Shown: positions 45,228-58,921, counted from the stretch's first letter. The stretch: 64,000 nucleotides of DNA from Acidihalobacter ferrooxydans (GCF_001975725.1 NZ_CP019434.1:124001-188000); one strand, 5' to 3'. Notes: a model not told the origin generated them from the letters alone. Numbers and translations are program-made.

Positions 45228-46856
45228 ATGGCGAGCGATGCGGCGCAGACGTACGACTACGTGATCGTGGGAGCAGGTTCGGCGGGTTGCGTGCTGGCCA
45301 ATCGGCTGTCGGCCGATCCGGCGGTGCACGTGCTGCTGCTGGAGGCCGGCGGACCCGATAATTACTTCTGGATTCACATCCCGGTCGGCTATCTCTACAC
45401 CATCAACAATCCGCGTACGGACTGGTGTTATCGCACCGAGCCGGAGGCGGGCCTGAACGGACGCGCATTGAACTATGCGCGCGGTCGGGTGCTGGGCGGC
45501 TGCTCGTCGATCAACGCAATGATCTACATGCGCGGTCAGCGCGAGGACTACGACGGCTGGGCGGCGGCTGGCAATCCGGGTTGGGACTGGGGCTCCGTGC
45601 TGGCGTATTACACCGGCATGGAGGACTACGCCGACGGAGCCGACGCGTTCCACGGCGCGGGTGGCGAAGTGCGCGTCGAGGCACCGCGCGTGCATTGGGA
45701 CATCCTGGACGCGTGGCGTGAGGCGGCGGCGGAGGTCGGCTTGCCCAGGGTGGATGACTTCAACCGCGGCGAGAATTTCGGTTGCGGCTACTTCCGTATG
45801 ACGCAGCGGCGCGGTATGCGTTGGAGCGCCAGCACGGCCTTTCTCAAGCCGGTGCGGGCGCGGCCGAACCTGCGCGTGGTCACCGGCGCGTCGGTCACGC
45901 GTCTGCTGCTCGACAAGGACGAAGACGGTAGGCCGCGCGCGGCAGGCGTCGAGGCGCGGGTCGGCGGCGCCGGGGTTCAGCGCTTTGCCGCGCGCCGTGA
46001 GGTGCTGCTTGCGGCCGGAGCCATCGGCTCGCCGCAGATTCTCCAACTCTCCGGCATCGGCCCGGAGGATTTGCTGCGCGAACACGCTATCGCGCCGCAG
46101 GCGATTCTGCCCGGCGTCGGTGGGAACCTGCAGGATCATTTGCAGATCCGCAGCGTGTATCGCGTGCAGGGCGTGCGCACGCTCAACGAACTCGTCAACA
46201 GTCTGTGGGGCAGGCTCGGTATGGGGCTGCAATACGTCTTCACCCGTCGCGGCCCGCTGACCATGCCGCCGAGTCAGCTTGGCGCCTTCGCGCGCAGCGA
46301 TCCGGCGCAGGCGACGCCGAATCTGGAGTGGCACGTGCAGCCGCTCAGCCTGGACAAGTTCGGTGACCCGCTGCACGATTTTCCGGCGATCACGCCCTCG
46401 GTGGCTAATCTGTGCCCGACCAGCCGCGGCCACGTGCGCATCCGCAGCGCCGATCCGGCCGCGTATCCCGAAATCCGGCTGAACTATCTCTCTACCGAGG
46501 AGGACCGCCGCGTCGCGGTGGCGGGTTTGCGTTTCACGCGCCTGATCATGGCGGCACAGGCGCTGGCGCGATTCGCGCCGGAGGAATGGAAACCGGGGCC
46601 GGACGTGCAGACGGACGATGAATTGGTGCAGGCCGCCGGCGATCTCGGTACGACCATTTTCCATCCGGTGGGCACCTGTCGCATGGGTCAGGACGCGGGC
46701 GCGGTGGTTGATGCGCGGCTGCGCGTGCATGGCGTTGCCGGGTTGCGCGTGATCGACGCCTCGATCATGCCGACCATCACTTCGGGCAACACCAACGCGC
46801 CGAGCATGATGATCGCCGAGAAGGGCGCGGCGATCATCCGCGAGGACTGGGCATAG
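45228..46856 (+). CDS. GMC-family oxidoreductase (choline/alcohol dehydrogenase-like)
   Basis: This is a 542-residue flavoenzyme. The FAD-binding [14 protein letters not shown] lies near the N-terminus, followed by the GMC signatures [19 protein letters not shown] and [17 protein letters not shown]. The catalytic pair appears late as HPVGTCRMG and [16 protein letters not shown] enzymes of this length oxidise choline (BetA) or various alcohols. Being next to an osmolyte operon, a choline-to-betaine role is possible, but no betaine aldehyde dehydrogenase is adjacent and the sequence fits generic alcohol dehydrogenases equally well. A hairpin terminator candidate follows at 46952. Confidence 0.88.
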   Translation: MASDAAQTYDYVIVGAGSAGCVLANRLSADPAVHVLLLEAGGPDNYFWIHIPVGYLYTINNPRTDWCYRTEPEAGLNGRALNYARGRVLGGCSSINAMIYMRGQREDYDGWAAAGNPGWDWGSVLAYYTGMEDYADGADAFHGAGGEVRVEAPRVHWDILDAWREAAAEVGLPRVDDFNRGENFGCGYFRMTQRRGMRWSASTAFLKPVRARPNLRVVTGASVTRLLLDKDEDGRPRAAGVEARVGGAGVQRFAARREVLLAAGAIGSPQILQLSGIGPEDLLREHAIAPQAILPGVGGNLQDHLQIRSVYRVQGVRTLNELVNSLWGRLGMGLQYVFTRRGPLTMPPSQLGAFARSDPAQATPNLEWHVQPLSLDKFGDPLHDFPAITPSVANLCPTSRGHVRIRSADPAAYPEIRLNYLSTEEDRRVAVAGLRFTRLIMAAQALARFAPEEWKPGPDVQTDDELVQAAGDLGTTIFHPVGTCRMGQDAGAVVDARLRVHGVAGLRVIDASIMPTITSGNTNAPSMMIAEKGAAIIREDWA

Positions 46857-46951
46857 CGCAGTCTGCCGACTGCAAGTCGGTGGTCGAGAGCGTGGTGCAG
46901 GGTGATCGTGCCTTGAGACACCTGGCCCAAGTCGCCATACTGAGAAAAGGA

Positions 46952-46974
46952 AAAGCGCGCACTCGGCGCGCTTT
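46952..46974. terminator. Hairpin terminator candidate after the GMC gene
   Basis: AAAGCGCGC-ACTCG-GCGCGCTTT: nine perfect pairs with a five-base loop, with A/T flanks on both sides. It separates the GMC gene from the NAGGN operon. Confidence 0.6.
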
Positions 46975-47127
46975 CGCCGACTCTGACGTAAGGCCGCGCC
47001 CCCATGCAGTCAGCCGCAAACTCCTGCCTTAGCGAGCCTCAAGATCCTCTCCGCGCACCGCCGCGTTGTCGATTTCCGTTTATCCCGCGTTTCTCATCCC
47101 CCGTCCATTGTCCCCAAGGAGCAGCCT

Positions 47128-48903
47128 ATGTGCGGTCTGTGCGGTGAAATCCGCTTCGATCATCAGCCCATCAATCTCGACGCGCTGAGCGCCATGAGCC
47201 ACAGCCTGATTCCGCGCGGGCCGGATGCCGACGGCGTGTGGCAGCAGGGCGGCGTGGCTCTGGGCCATCGCCGGTTGAGCATCATCGACCTGAGCGCGCA
47301 GGGCGCGCAGCCGATGGTGGACAGCGAACTCGGGCTGAGCCTGGCGTTTAACGGTTGCATCTACAACTACCAGGAACTGCGCGCCGAGTTGGAAGCGGCG
47401 GGTTATCGGTTCTTCTCGCACAGCGATACGGAAGTCATTCTCAAGGCCTTCCATGCCTGGGGCGCGGATTGCGTGCAGCGTTTTCACGGCATGTTTGCCT
47501 TCGCCGTGGCCGAGCGCGACAGCGGGCGGCTGACGCTGGCGCGTGATCGCCTCGGGATCAAGCCGCTGTATTACGCGCCGCTGGACGGCGGGCTGCGCTT
47601 TGCCTCCTCGTTGCCGGCGCTGGTTGCGGCGGGCGGCATCGATACCGGGATCGACCCGGTGGCGCTGCACTATTACATGCATTTCCACGCTGTGGTGCCG
47701 GCGCCGCACACGATCCTGCGCGGCGTGCGCAAGCTGCCGCCGGCAACGATCCGCGTCATCGAGGCCGACGGTCGGCAGCAGGACTGTACTTACTGGGAGC
47801 CGCTGTTCGAGACGCGCGAAGAAGAGCGCGGGTACTCGTTCGAGGATTGGCAGGCCGTCACGCTCGACGCTCTGCGCCTGGCGGTCAAGCGCCGCCTGGT
47901 GGCGGATGTGGATGTCGGCGTGCTGCTCTCCGGCGGGCTGGATTCCAGCCTCATCGTCGGCCTGCTGGCCGAGCAGGGGCAGACCGGGCTGAATACGTTT
48001 TCGGTCGGCTTCGAGACGGTCGGCAGCGAGGTCGGCGACGAGTTCCAGTATTCCGATCTGATCGCCCGGCATTACGGCACCGAGCATCATAAGATTCGTG
48101 TGGATTCGTCCAGGCTGCTGCTGCCTTCCTTGCCCGCATGCGTGCGCGCGATGTCCGAGCCGATGGTCAGTCACGACGTGATCGGCTTTTTTCTGCTCAG
48201 CCAGGAGGTCAGCCAGCATGTGAAGGTGGTGCAGAGCGGGCAGGGCGCCGACGAGGTGTTCGCGGGCTATCACTGGTATCCGCCGATGCAGGGCAGTGCG
48301 GACCCGGCGGCTGATTATGCAAACGTGTTCTGCGACCGCGAGCACGCCGAGTACCTGCGCGCGGTGGATGCACGCTTCGGCGCGGATGACTACAGCCGCG
48401 ACTTCATCCGCCGGCATTTTGCCCATCCCGGCGCCGAGGCCGCGGTGGACAAGGCGCTGCGCATCGACCAGCTCATCATGCTGGTGGACGATCCGGTCAA
48501 GCGCGTGGACAACATGACCATGGCCTGGGGGCTGGAAGCGCGCGTGCCCTTTCTCGACCACGAACTGGTTGAACTGGCCGCGCGGATGCCGGCCGAGCAC
48601 AAGCTGTTCGACGGCGGCAAAGGCGTGCTCAAGGCCATTGGCCGCAAGGTGATTCCCAGTGCGGTGATCGACCGGCCCAAGGGCTATTTCCCGGTGCCGG
48701 CGCTGAAGTACCTGCGCGGCGAGGTGCTGGATATGGTGCGTGATGTGGTGCACTCGCCCACGGCGCAGGCGCGCGGGCTGTTTCGCCCGGGCTACGTCGA
48801 GGAACTGCTGCGCGAGCCGGACGAGCACATCACGCCGCTGCGCGGTTCCAAGCTGTGGCAGGTCGCGCTGCTGGAGCTGTGGTTGCAGGAACAGGGTATC
48901 TGA
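47128..48903 (+). CDS. N-acetylglutaminylglutamine amidotransferase (asparagine-synthase-like)
   Basis: This 591-residue protein has an N-terminal glutamine amidotransferase class II domain (catalytic Cys2 in MCGLCGEI; IPRGPDADG, AFNGCIYNY) and an asparagine-synthase-like ATP-pyrophosphatase domain with the PP-loop SGGLDSSLI. In organisms that make the osmolyte N-acetylglutaminylglutamine amide (NAGGN), this protein amidates the dipeptide made by its neighbour. The next two genes are exactly the partners expected, which identifies it against ordinary AsnB. Gap to the next gene is 12 bases. Confidence 0.92.
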   Translation: MCGLCGEIRFDHQPINLDALSAMSHSLIPRGPDADGVWQQGGVALGHRRLSIIDLSAQGAQPMVDSELGLSLAFNGCIYNYQELRAELEAAGYRFFSHSDTEVILKAFHAWGADCVQRFHGMFAFAVAERDSGRLTLARDRLGIKPLYYAPLDGGLRFASSLPALVAAGGIDTGIDPVALHYYMHFHAVVPAPHTILRGVRKLPPATIRVIEADGRQQDCTYWEPLFETREEERGYSFEDWQAVTLDALRLAVKRRLVADVDVGVLLSGGLDSSLIVGLLAEQGQTGLNTFSVGFETVGSEVGDEFQYSDLIARHYGTEHHKIRVDSSRLLLPSLPACVRAMSEPMVSHDVIGFFLLSQEVSQHVKVVQSGQGADEVFAGYHWYPPMQGSADPAADYANVFCDREHAEYLRAVDARFGADDYSRDFIRRHFAHPGAEAAVDKALRIDQLIMLVDDPVKRVDNMTMAWGLEARVPFLDHELVELAARMPAEHKLFDGGKGVLKAIGRKVIPSAVIDRPKGYFPVPALKYLRGEVLDMVRDVVHSPTAQARGLFRPGYVEELLREPDEHITPLRGSKLWQVALLELWLQEQGI

Positions 48904-48915
48904 GGGGGAACGCGC

Positions 48916-50664
48916 ATGAAGCACAAACCGTCGATCGATCCGCGCCATCATCCCGAGCGCATCGATATTCCGGATCGGGTCGAGGCCGCCAGTGCCGCGC
49001 CGGATGACGCGCCCGCCAATGTGGTGGTCGACTGCGGCTGGGGTCGCGTGCTGTTCGGCCAGACGTTCGCAGACACGCAGATGCTCGCGGCCGAGATGCA
49101 GAACGAGGACCCGGGGCGGCGCGACATCGCACTCTACGCGGCCGATCCGCATGTGCTGCTCTCGTATGCGCCGCAGGAGCTGTTTCTCGACCCCTCGCAC
49201 ACGTTCCGGCTCCAGCTCGATGACTACGCCGCAAGCGACTGGCAGCCCGAGCGTTTCGAGGTCGTGTCACTGGCTACGCGCGCCCAGGCCGAGGCGGCGG
49301 CGTGGCTGTACATGAAGTGGGAAATGATCCCGCCGGGTGTCGATTTCGTCGGCCGCATGCACGAGTCCGACGTGGTGCATTACTGGATCGCCCGCGACAA
49401 GGCCGATGGCGCCGTGCTGGGCGTGGTGCAGGGGCTCGATCACGTGGCCGCCTTTGACGACCCGCAGGGCGGCAGCAGCCTGTGGGCGCTGGCGGTCGAT
49501 CCGCAGGCGCCCTATCCGGGCATCGGCGAGGCCCTGGTGCGCTGCGTGGCCGAAGCGTTCAAGGCGCGTGGCCGGGCATTCCTCGATCTGTCCGTGATGC
49601 ACAACAATGTCAAAGCCATCGCGCTGTACGAAAAACTCGGTTTTAAGCGACTGCCGGTTTTTTCGATCAAGAACCGCAATGCCTTCAACGAGACGCTGTT
49701 CCTCGGCCCGCAACCGGAAGAAGAACTGGGGCCCTACGCGACAATCATCACCGACGAGGCGCGCCGGCGCGGCATCGGAGTCGAGGTGCTCGATGCCGAA
49801 GCCGACTATTTCGCACTGACCCTCGGCGGGCGGCGCATTGTCTGCCGGCAGGCGCTCACCGAATTGACGACGGCAGTGGCGATGAGCCGCTGCGACGACA
49901 AGGAAGTGACCCGCCGCCTGCTGGAGCGCGCGGGCCTGCGCGTGCCGCAGCAGATGCGGGTCGATGACATGGACGCGGCCAAGGCGTTCCTGAGCCGCCT
50001 CGGGCGGGTGGTGGTCAAGCCCGCGCGCGGCGAGCAGGGTGCGGGCATCGCGGTGGACGTGCGCGACGAACAGACGGTGGAGCATGCCATCGTCGACGCG
50101 CGCCACATCTGCGCGACGGTGTTGCTGGAGGAGTTCGTCGAGGGCGAAGACCTGCGCATCATCGTGATCGGTTATGAAGTCGTCGCTGCCGCCGTGCGTC
50201 GGCCGCCCAGCGTGGTCGGCACCGGCCGGCATACCGTCCGCCAGCTGATTCAGGCGCTGAGCCGGCGCCGTCGCGCGGCCACCTCCGGAGAGAGCACGAT
50301 TCCGCTCGATGGCGAGACGGAGCGCTGCGTGCGGCTGGGCGGCTACGGCCTGGATGACGTGCTGCCGGCCGGCACGGCACTGCTGGTGCGCAAGACGGCG
50401 AACCTGCACACCGGTGGCACCATCCACGACGTGACGCCCGAGCTGCACCCCGCGCTGGCGGAGGCGGCGATCGCCGCAGCGCGCGCCATCGATATTCCCG
50501 TGACCGGGATCGATTTGCTGGTCCCTTCTGTCAGTGGCCCGGAATATGCCATCATTGAAGCAAACGAACGCCCCGGCCTGGCCAATCATGAGCCGCAGCC
50601 GACCGCCGAGCGTTTCGTCGACCTGCTCTTTCCCCAGACCGCCAACCGGGAGTCGCTTACTTGA
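48916..50664 (+). CDS. ngg: N-acetylglutaminylglutamine synthetase (GNAT + ATP-grasp)
   Basis: This is a 582-residue two-domain protein. A GNAT acetyltransferase lies at about 110-260 (WALAVDPQAPYPGIGEALVR, then LSVMHNNVKAIALYEKLGF). A C-terminal ATP-grasp ligase lies at about 300-575 (VVKPARGEQGAGIAV, LLEEFVEGEDLRI, ending in the Mg-binding YAIIEANERPGL). It builds N-acetylglutaminylglutamine, the precursor of NAGGN. It is part of a tight operon: 12 bases after the amidotransferase and overlapping the peptidase by four. Confidence 0.93.
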   Translation: MKHKPSIDPRHHPERIDIPDRVEAASAAPDDAPANVVVDCGWGRVLFGQTFADTQMLAAEMQNEDPGRRDIALYAADPHVLLSYAPQELFLDPSHTFRLQLDDYAASDWQPERFEVVSLATRAQAEAAAWLYMKWEMIPPGVDFVGRMHESDVVHYWIARDKADGAVLGVVQGLDHVAAFDDPQGGSSLWALAVDPQAPYPGIGEALVRCVAEAFKARGRAFLDLSVMHNNVKAIALYEKLGFKRLPVFSIKNRNAFNETLFLGPQPEEELGPYATIITDEARRRGIGVEVLDAEADYFALTLGGRRIVCRQALTELTTAVAMSRCDDKEVTRRLLERAGLRVPQQMRVDDMDAAKAFLSRLGRVVVKPARGEQGAGIAVDVRDEQTVEHAIVDARHICATVLLEEFVEGEDLRIIVIGYEVVAAAVRRPPSVVGTGRHTVRQLIQALSRRRRAATSGESTIPLDGETERCVRLGGYGLDDVLPAGTALLVRKTANLHTGGTIHDVTPELHPALAEAAIAAARAIDIPVTGIDLLVPSVSGPEYAIIEANERPGLANHEPQPTAERFVDLLFPQTANRESLT

Positions 50665-51770
50665 AGCTGTTGCCGATCGACACGGATTATCTGACCGATA
50701 TCCTGCTCAAACTGCTCTTTACGCCCAGCCCGTCCGGCTACACCGACCGCGTGGTGCATCTGGTGTGCGAAGAACTGGAGCGCATGAAGGTGCCGTTCCA
50801 GCTCACCCGCCGCGGTGCCATCCGCGCCAGCCTCGCCGGGGAATCCTCTGAGCACGACCGCGCCATCGTCGCGCACATCGACACGCTCGGCGCGATGGTC
50901 AAGGGACTCAAGGACAACGGCCGTCTGCGGCTGGTGCCGGTCGGGCACTGGAATTCGCGCTTTGCCGAGGGCGCGCGCTGCACGCTGCTCACCGACAGCC
51001 GCCAGCATCGCGGCACCATCCTGCCGATGAAGGCCTCCGGCCACACATTCGCGCACGAGATCGACGAACAGCCCGGCGGCTGGGACAACGTCGAACTGCG
51101 CATCGACGAGGTCGTGCATAACCTGCCGGATCTGCTCAAGCTCGGCGTGCGGGTGGGTGACTACGTTGCTATCGATACCGCGCCGGAAATCACCGACACG
51201 GGCTTTATCAATTCGCGCCACCTCGACGACAAGGCCGGCGCTGCCGTGCTGCTCGCGGCTATCGAGGCGATCATGCGCAGCGGGGTCAAGCTGCCCATCG
51301 ATTGCCATCCGCTGTTCACCATCGCTGAAGAAATCGGTTCGGGCGCCTCCAGTGTGTTGCATCAGGATGTGGCGGAAATGCTCACGATCGACAACGGCAC
51401 CAGTGCGCCGGGGCAGAACTCCAGCGAGTTCGGCGTGACCATCGCCATGGCCGACCAGACCGGTCCGTTCGACTATCACCTGACGCGGCGCATCATCCAG
51501 CTCTGTCAGGAATTCGAAATCCCGCATCAGCGCGACATTTTCCGCTATTACCGCTCGGACAGCGCCGCCGCGCTGGAGGCGGGCAACGATGTGCGCACCG
51601 CGCTGGTCACCTTCGGCATCGATGCCTCGCACGGCTACGAGCGCATTCACCTCGACGCCCTCGAATCGCTGACTCAACTCATCAGCATATACATGCAGTC
51701 GCCGGCGTTGTTCCTGCGCGACCGATACGACATCGGCCCGCTCACCGGGTTTCCCAGCCAGCCGGCTTGA
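50661..51770 (+). CDS. NAGGN-system M42-family peptidase
   Basis: It starts at TTG 50661, overlapping the previous stop as TTGA, with GGGAG upstream. The 369-residue product is a metallopeptidase of family M42. Metal-site motifs are VAHIDTLGAM, NSRHLDDKAGAAVLL, IAEEIGSGAS and DQTGPFDYH. A peptidase of this type is the regular third gene of NAGGN operons; it may recycle or trim the osmolyte, but its reaction is not established to my knowledge. The rare TTG start and the overlap imply translation coupled to, and perhaps weaker than, the synthetase. Confidence 0.9.
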   Translation: MKLLPIDTDYLTDILLKLLFTPSPSGYTDRVVHLVCEELERMKVPFQLTRRGAIRASLAGESSEHDRAIVAHIDTLGAMVKGLKDNGRLRLVPVGHWNSRFAEGARCTLLTDSRQHRGTILPMKASGHTFAHEIDEQPGGWDNVELRIDEVVHNLPDLLKLGVRVGDYVAIDTAPEITDTGFINSRHLDDKAGAAVLLAAIEAIMRSGVKLPIDCHPLFTIAEEIGSGASSVLHQDVAEMLTIDNGTSAPGQNSSEFGVTIAMADQTGPFDYHLTRRIIQLCQEFEIPHQRDIFRYYRSDSAAALEAGNDVRTALVTFGIDASHGYERIHLDALESLTQLISIYMQSPALFLRDRYDIGPLTGFPSQPA

Positions 51771-51773
51771 TTG

Positions 51774-51956
51774 AGGCTTGGCGCGGCGTTGAGGCTTGGG
51801 CTGGTGGATGCGCTGCGCTTATCCACCCTACGTAAAATCCGGCGTTGGGCGGCTGGGTGTGTGTGTAGGGCGGATAAGCGAACGCGCATCCGCCGTGGAG
51901 GCTTGGCGCGGCGTTGAGGCCTGGGCTGGTGGATGCGCTGCGCTTATCCACCCTAC
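51774..51956. repeat. REP/BIME-like repeat cluster with a 60-bp direct repeat
   Basis: A block of about 60 bases (beginning GAGGCTTGGCGCGGCGTTGA) occurs at 51774-51833 and again at 51898-51956, 124 bases apart. Each contains GTGGATGCGCTGCGCTTATC; between them lies the inverted form (GGGCGGATAAGCGAACGCGC). It lies between the convergent peptidase and metH genes. Confidence 0.85.
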
Positions 51957-52002
51957 GCGGGATCGGGCGTTGGGCGGTTTGGAGTGCTTAGCGCCGTTGC
52001 GG

Positions 52003-55695
<3,693 letters not shown>

Positions 55696-55815
55696 GGGGC
55701 GCGGTCCGGCTTGAGTGAACCGGTCATTCTATCAGTTGCGCCGTCTGTGCTGACATCGTATCCGGCGTAACTTGCTACAATCGCTGGCCTCGCGCGAGTG
55801 TTTGGAGGATTTCCG

Positions 55816-56844
55816 GTGAACGTGACCGGGCAACAAAATAAGGGCCATCGCCTGTCGGTGGTGGTGCCCATGTACAATGAGGCCGACAACGTATTGCCGT
55901 TGCTCGAACGGGTGCACGAAGGGTTGCGCGGGTATGCCGGGCACTGGGAGGTCATTCTGGTCGACGACGGTTCGAGCGACCATACCGCCCGACGGCTGCA
56001 CGCGGAAGCTGCGCGCTTCGGCCCGCATGTGCGCGTGGTCGAGTTGATGCGCAATTTCGGCCAGACGGCGGCGATGCAGGCCGGTCTGGACGCCGCGCGC
56101 GGCGACGTGATCGCCACGCTGGACGGCGATCTGCAGAACGATCCGTCCGATATTCCGGCCATGATCGAACGGCTGTACGCCGACGACCTGGATCTGGTCG
56201 CCGGCTGGCGGCGCAACCGACAGGATGCCTTGCTTATGCGCAAAATCCCCTCGCGCATAGCCAACCGACTGATTGCCCGTACCACCGGGGTGCATTTGCA
56301 CGACTACGGTTGCAGTCTCAAGGTGTACCGTGCGCAGGTGATCAAAGGCGTGCGATTGTACGGCGAGATGCATCGTTTCATCCCGGCCTGGATGGCGATG
56401 GCCACTTCGCCGAGGCGCATTGGCGAGATGGTGGTTAATCACAACGCGCGTCTGCATGGCGAATCCAAGTACGGCATCTCGCGCACGTTCCGTGTCGTGC
56501 TCGATCTGCTGACCGTGGCTTTCTTCATGCGTTATCGGGCCAGGCCGTTGCACTTTTTCGGTTCGATCGGGCTGGTCTCCGGGGGCATCGGCAGCTTGAT
56601 TCTGCTCTATCTATTGGTTGTTAAATTCGCCTACGACGAACCCATCGGCACGCGGCCTCTGCTGCTGGTTGGTGTCGTGCTGGTGATCGCCGCATTGCAG
56701 TTTCTGACCACTGGTGTGCTGGCCGAACTGATGACGCGCACGTATTTTGAATCGACGCGCCGTCCGCCTTATCTCGTGCGTGAGGCCGACGCGCCGCCGC
56801 CGGATGTCGACAGCGGTTGGTTCGCGGCGGAGGTGGCGGCATGA
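55816..56844 (+). CDS. Family 2 glycosyltransferase (polyprenyl-phosphate sugar transferase type)
   Basis: GTG 55816 follows GGAGG by seven bases; a GTG frame opens at 55798. The protein of about 342 residues has a cytoplasmic GT-A domain (VVVPMYNEADNV, VDDGSSD, LDGDLQNDPSDI, NFGQTAAMQAGLD) and two C-terminal membrane helices (about 235-300). Such enzymes (DPM1, ArnC, GtrB types) load a sugar from a nucleotide donor onto undecaprenyl phosphate. The next gene, overlapping by four bases, encodes an integral glycosyltransferase that would use the lipid-linked sugar, so together they probably decorate lipid A, O-antigen or a protein. The sugar is unknown. Confidence 0.88.
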   Translation: MNVTGQQNKGHRLSVVVPMYNEADNVLPLLERVHEGLRGYAGHWEVILVDDGSSDHTARRLHAEAARFGPHVRVVELMRNFGQTAAMQAGLDAARGDVIATLDGDLQNDPSDIPAMIERLYADDLDLVAGWRRNRQDALLMRKIPSRIANRLIARTTGVHLHDYGCSLKVYRAQVIKGVRLYGEMHRFIPAWMAMATSPRRIGEMVVNHNARLHGESKYGISRTFRVVLDLLTVAFFMRYRARPLHFFGSIGLVSGGIGSLILLYLLVVKFAYDEPIGTRPLLLVGVVLVIAALQFLTTGVLAELMTRTYFESTRRPPYLVREADAPPPDVDSGWFAAEVAA

Positions 56845-58409
56845 ACGGAAAAGGTGGTTTGCCGACGCGCTGGTGGCCGTGGCTGTTCGCCGCGGGCATT
56901 TTCGTCGCCTTCTTTCTGCATTTGCAGGGAATTCCGCTGTTCGATCTCGACGAGGGCGCGTTCAGCGAGGCGACGCGCGAGATGCTCGTCAATCACGACT
57001 TCCTCACCACTTACCTCAACGGTGTGCCGCGCTATGCCAAACCGATCCTGATCTATTGGTTTCAGGCGGCCAGCGTGTCGATTTTCGGCGTACACACCTT
57101 CGCGTTCCGCCTGCCGTCCGCGTTGGCGGCGGTGGCCTGGATGCTGGCGATATTCGCCTTCGTGCGCCCGCGCTTCGGCCGCGAAGCGGCTTACGCTGCG
57201 GGCTTGCTCGCCACATGCAGCATGGGCGTGGCGATCATCGGGCGGGCTGCGATCGCCGATTCGCTGCTTAATCTGTTTCTCGCGCTATCGGCGTTCGATG
57301 TCTACCGCTATTACGAAACCGGCCGCGCCGCGCCGCGCAATCGCGTGTTCCTGTGGATGGCGCTGGGATTCCTCACCAAGGGGCCGATCGCCATGCTCGC
57401 GGTGCCGGTGAGCCTGCTGTTTTTTGGCCTGCGGGGCGAATGGCGGGCATGGGCGCGCGCCGCGTTCAGTCCGGTCGGCTGGGCGATTTTTCTCGCCATT
57501 GCCGCGCCGTGGTATATCGCAGAATATCTGCATCAGGGGCAGGCCTTCATCGACAGCTTCTTCCTCAAGAATAATTTCGGCCGCTACGGCGGACACGCCA
57601 TGCAGGGGCATGGTGGCGATATTTTCTACTACGTGTTCGCCGTGCTGCTGATGCTGTTGCCGTTCAGCGGCTGGCTGCTGCGCCTGCTGGGGCGGCTGCG
57701 CGCGGTGCGTGGTGAACCGCTGGATCAGTTCATCTGGTTGTGGTTCGGGTTCACGTTCGTGTTCTTCTCGTTTTCCCATACCAAACTGCCGCATTACATT
57801 CTCTATGGCTGTACGCCGTTGTTCGTGTTGTTCGCGCGCTGCCGGGAGCACATACGTTCCCGCTGGGTCGCGTTTCTGCCTGTCCTGCTGTTTGGCGCGC
57901 TGGTGCTGGCGCTGCCGGAAATCTCGCGACTGGTTGCGGCGCGTACCTCCGATGCCTACGTTGCCGCAATGCTGGCGCGCGGGCCTGCGGTCTTCGGGCT
58001 GGGCTATTACGTGGTTGCGCTCATCGGTTTTGCCGGTGCGCTGTGGCTGACGTTCTGGCCGCCGCGTTGGCCGGTCTGGCAGCGCAGTCTGCTGGCGGCT
58101 CTGCTGGCACTGTTCGTGTTGATGCAGGCTTTGCTGCCCGCGGTCGGCCAGTTGAAACAGGAGCCGGTCATGGAGGCCGGGTTATTGGCGAAAAAACTCG
58201 GCGGTACAGTGGTCATGTGGCGCATCAACATGCCGAGCTTCTCGGTCTATCGCCAGGCGATCACGCCCAGCGGACGGCCCAAGCCGGGCGAGATGGTGTT
58301 TACCAACGTCAACCACCTTCCGGAACTGGCGCACATGGGGCGTTACCAACTCGTGTACAGCAGCGGCGGTATCGTACTCGCGCGTTTCCTCGGGCCGCAA
58401 ACAAAGTGA
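56841..58409 (+). CDS. ArnT/PMT-family integral-membrane glycosyltransferase (GT39/GT83-like)
   Basis: It starts at ATG 56841, overlapping the GT2 stop. The 522-residue membrane protein has about 11-12 hydrophobic segments. The acidic catalytic pair of this superfamily lies in the first periplasmic loop (FDLDEGAFSEATREML, about residues 34-49), followed by KPILIYWFQAAS and the loop LGFLTKGPIAM. ArnT-type enzymes transfer a sugar from undecaprenyl phosphate to lipid A, while PMT-type ones use proteins; the E-A pattern favours the ArnT-like group. No other arn genes are visible, so the sugar need not be aminoarabinose. Confidence 0.87.
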   Translation: MNGKGGLPTRWWPWLFAAGIFVAFFLHLQGIPLFDLDEGAFSEATREMLVNHDFLTTYLNGVPRYAKPILIYWFQAASVSIFGVHTFAFRLPSALAAVAWMLAIFAFVRPRFGREAAYAAGLLATCSMGVAIIGRAAIADSLLNLFLALSAFDVYRYYETGRAAPRNRVFLWMALGFLTKGPIAMLAVPVSLLFFGLRGEWRAWARAAFSPVGWAIFLAIAAPWYIAEYLHQGQAFIDSFFLKNNFGRYGGHAMQGHGGDIFYYVFAVLLMLLPFSGWLLRLLGRLRAVRGEPLDQFIWLWFGFTFVFFSFSHTKLPHYILYGCTPLFVLFARCREHIRSRWVAFLPVLLFGALVLALPEISRLVAARTSDAYVAAMLARGPAVFGLGYYVVALIGFAGALWLTFWPPRWPVWQRSLLAALLALFVLMQALLPAVGQLKQEPVMEAGLLAKKLGGTVVMWRINMPSFSVYRQAITPSGRPKPGEMVFTNVNHLPELAHMGRYQLVYSSGGIVLARFLGPQTK

Positions 58410-58503
58410 AGTCCGGTCCAATCCATTTCCTGCTTCGCTTCCCCATTGTGTTCGACTATCATCAAAGTTTCTACAAGGGCAATAATTTAAGAAGGGGAAG
58501 ACT

Positions 58504-58911
58504 ATGACGGTATCCATCAAGGAATTGCGCGGCATCAGTGCGGATCTGGCCGAAACGCTCAAACAGGAAGGCATGAGCAACTCGGACCAATTCCTGGACG
58601 CTGCCGCCACACCGGCCGGACGTAAAAAGCTGGCGGCTGCGGCTGGCGTGAGCGAACGCGATATTCTCGAATTGGCCAACCGCGCCGACCTGGCTCGTAT
58701 CAAGGGTATTGCGGGTGTTTTCGGTGATTTGCTCGAGCATGCCGGAGTGGACACAGTCAAGGAACTGGCCACCCGCCGTCCAGACAATCTTCACGCCAAG
58801 ATCCAGGAAGTCAATGAAAAAGAAAAGCTTTCAGGGCGTGTCCCGGCGCTCTCCGAGGTCGAGCGCTGGGTTGCGGAAGCCAAGGAAATAGGCGGCAAAT
58901 TGACTTATTGA
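58504..58911 (+). CDS. DUF4332 family protein (helix-hairpin-helix-like)
   Basis: This is a 135-residue soluble protein. It contains two helix-hairpin-helix-like repeats: residues 5-55 (LRGISADLAETLKQEGM) and 58-110 (LARIKGIAGVFGDLLEHAGV). This is the pattern of DUF4332, whose members resemble DNA-binding HhH modules but whose role is not known. It is followed at once by a strong terminator, so it ends a transcript; it begins 95 bases after the glycosyltransferase gene and may have its own promoter. Confidence 0.82.
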   Translation: MTVSIKELRGISADLAETLKQEGMSNSDQFLDAAATPAGRKKLAAAAGVSERDILELANRADLARIKGIAGVFGDLLEHAGVDTVKELATRRPDNLHAKIQEVNEKEKLSGRVPALSEVERWVAEAKEIGGKLTY

Positions 58912-58921
58912 TCCATCCACG

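Noticed and set aside
46857-47127. tRNA-like sequence (GCCGACTGCAAGTCGG)
   Set aside because: Only a single short stem could be drawn; no cloverleaf or T-loop sequence is present.
55696-55815. Cobalamin or SAM riboswitch upstream of metH
   Set aside because: The gap to the divergent gene is only about 120 bases and no B12-box or SAM-like conserved core was found.
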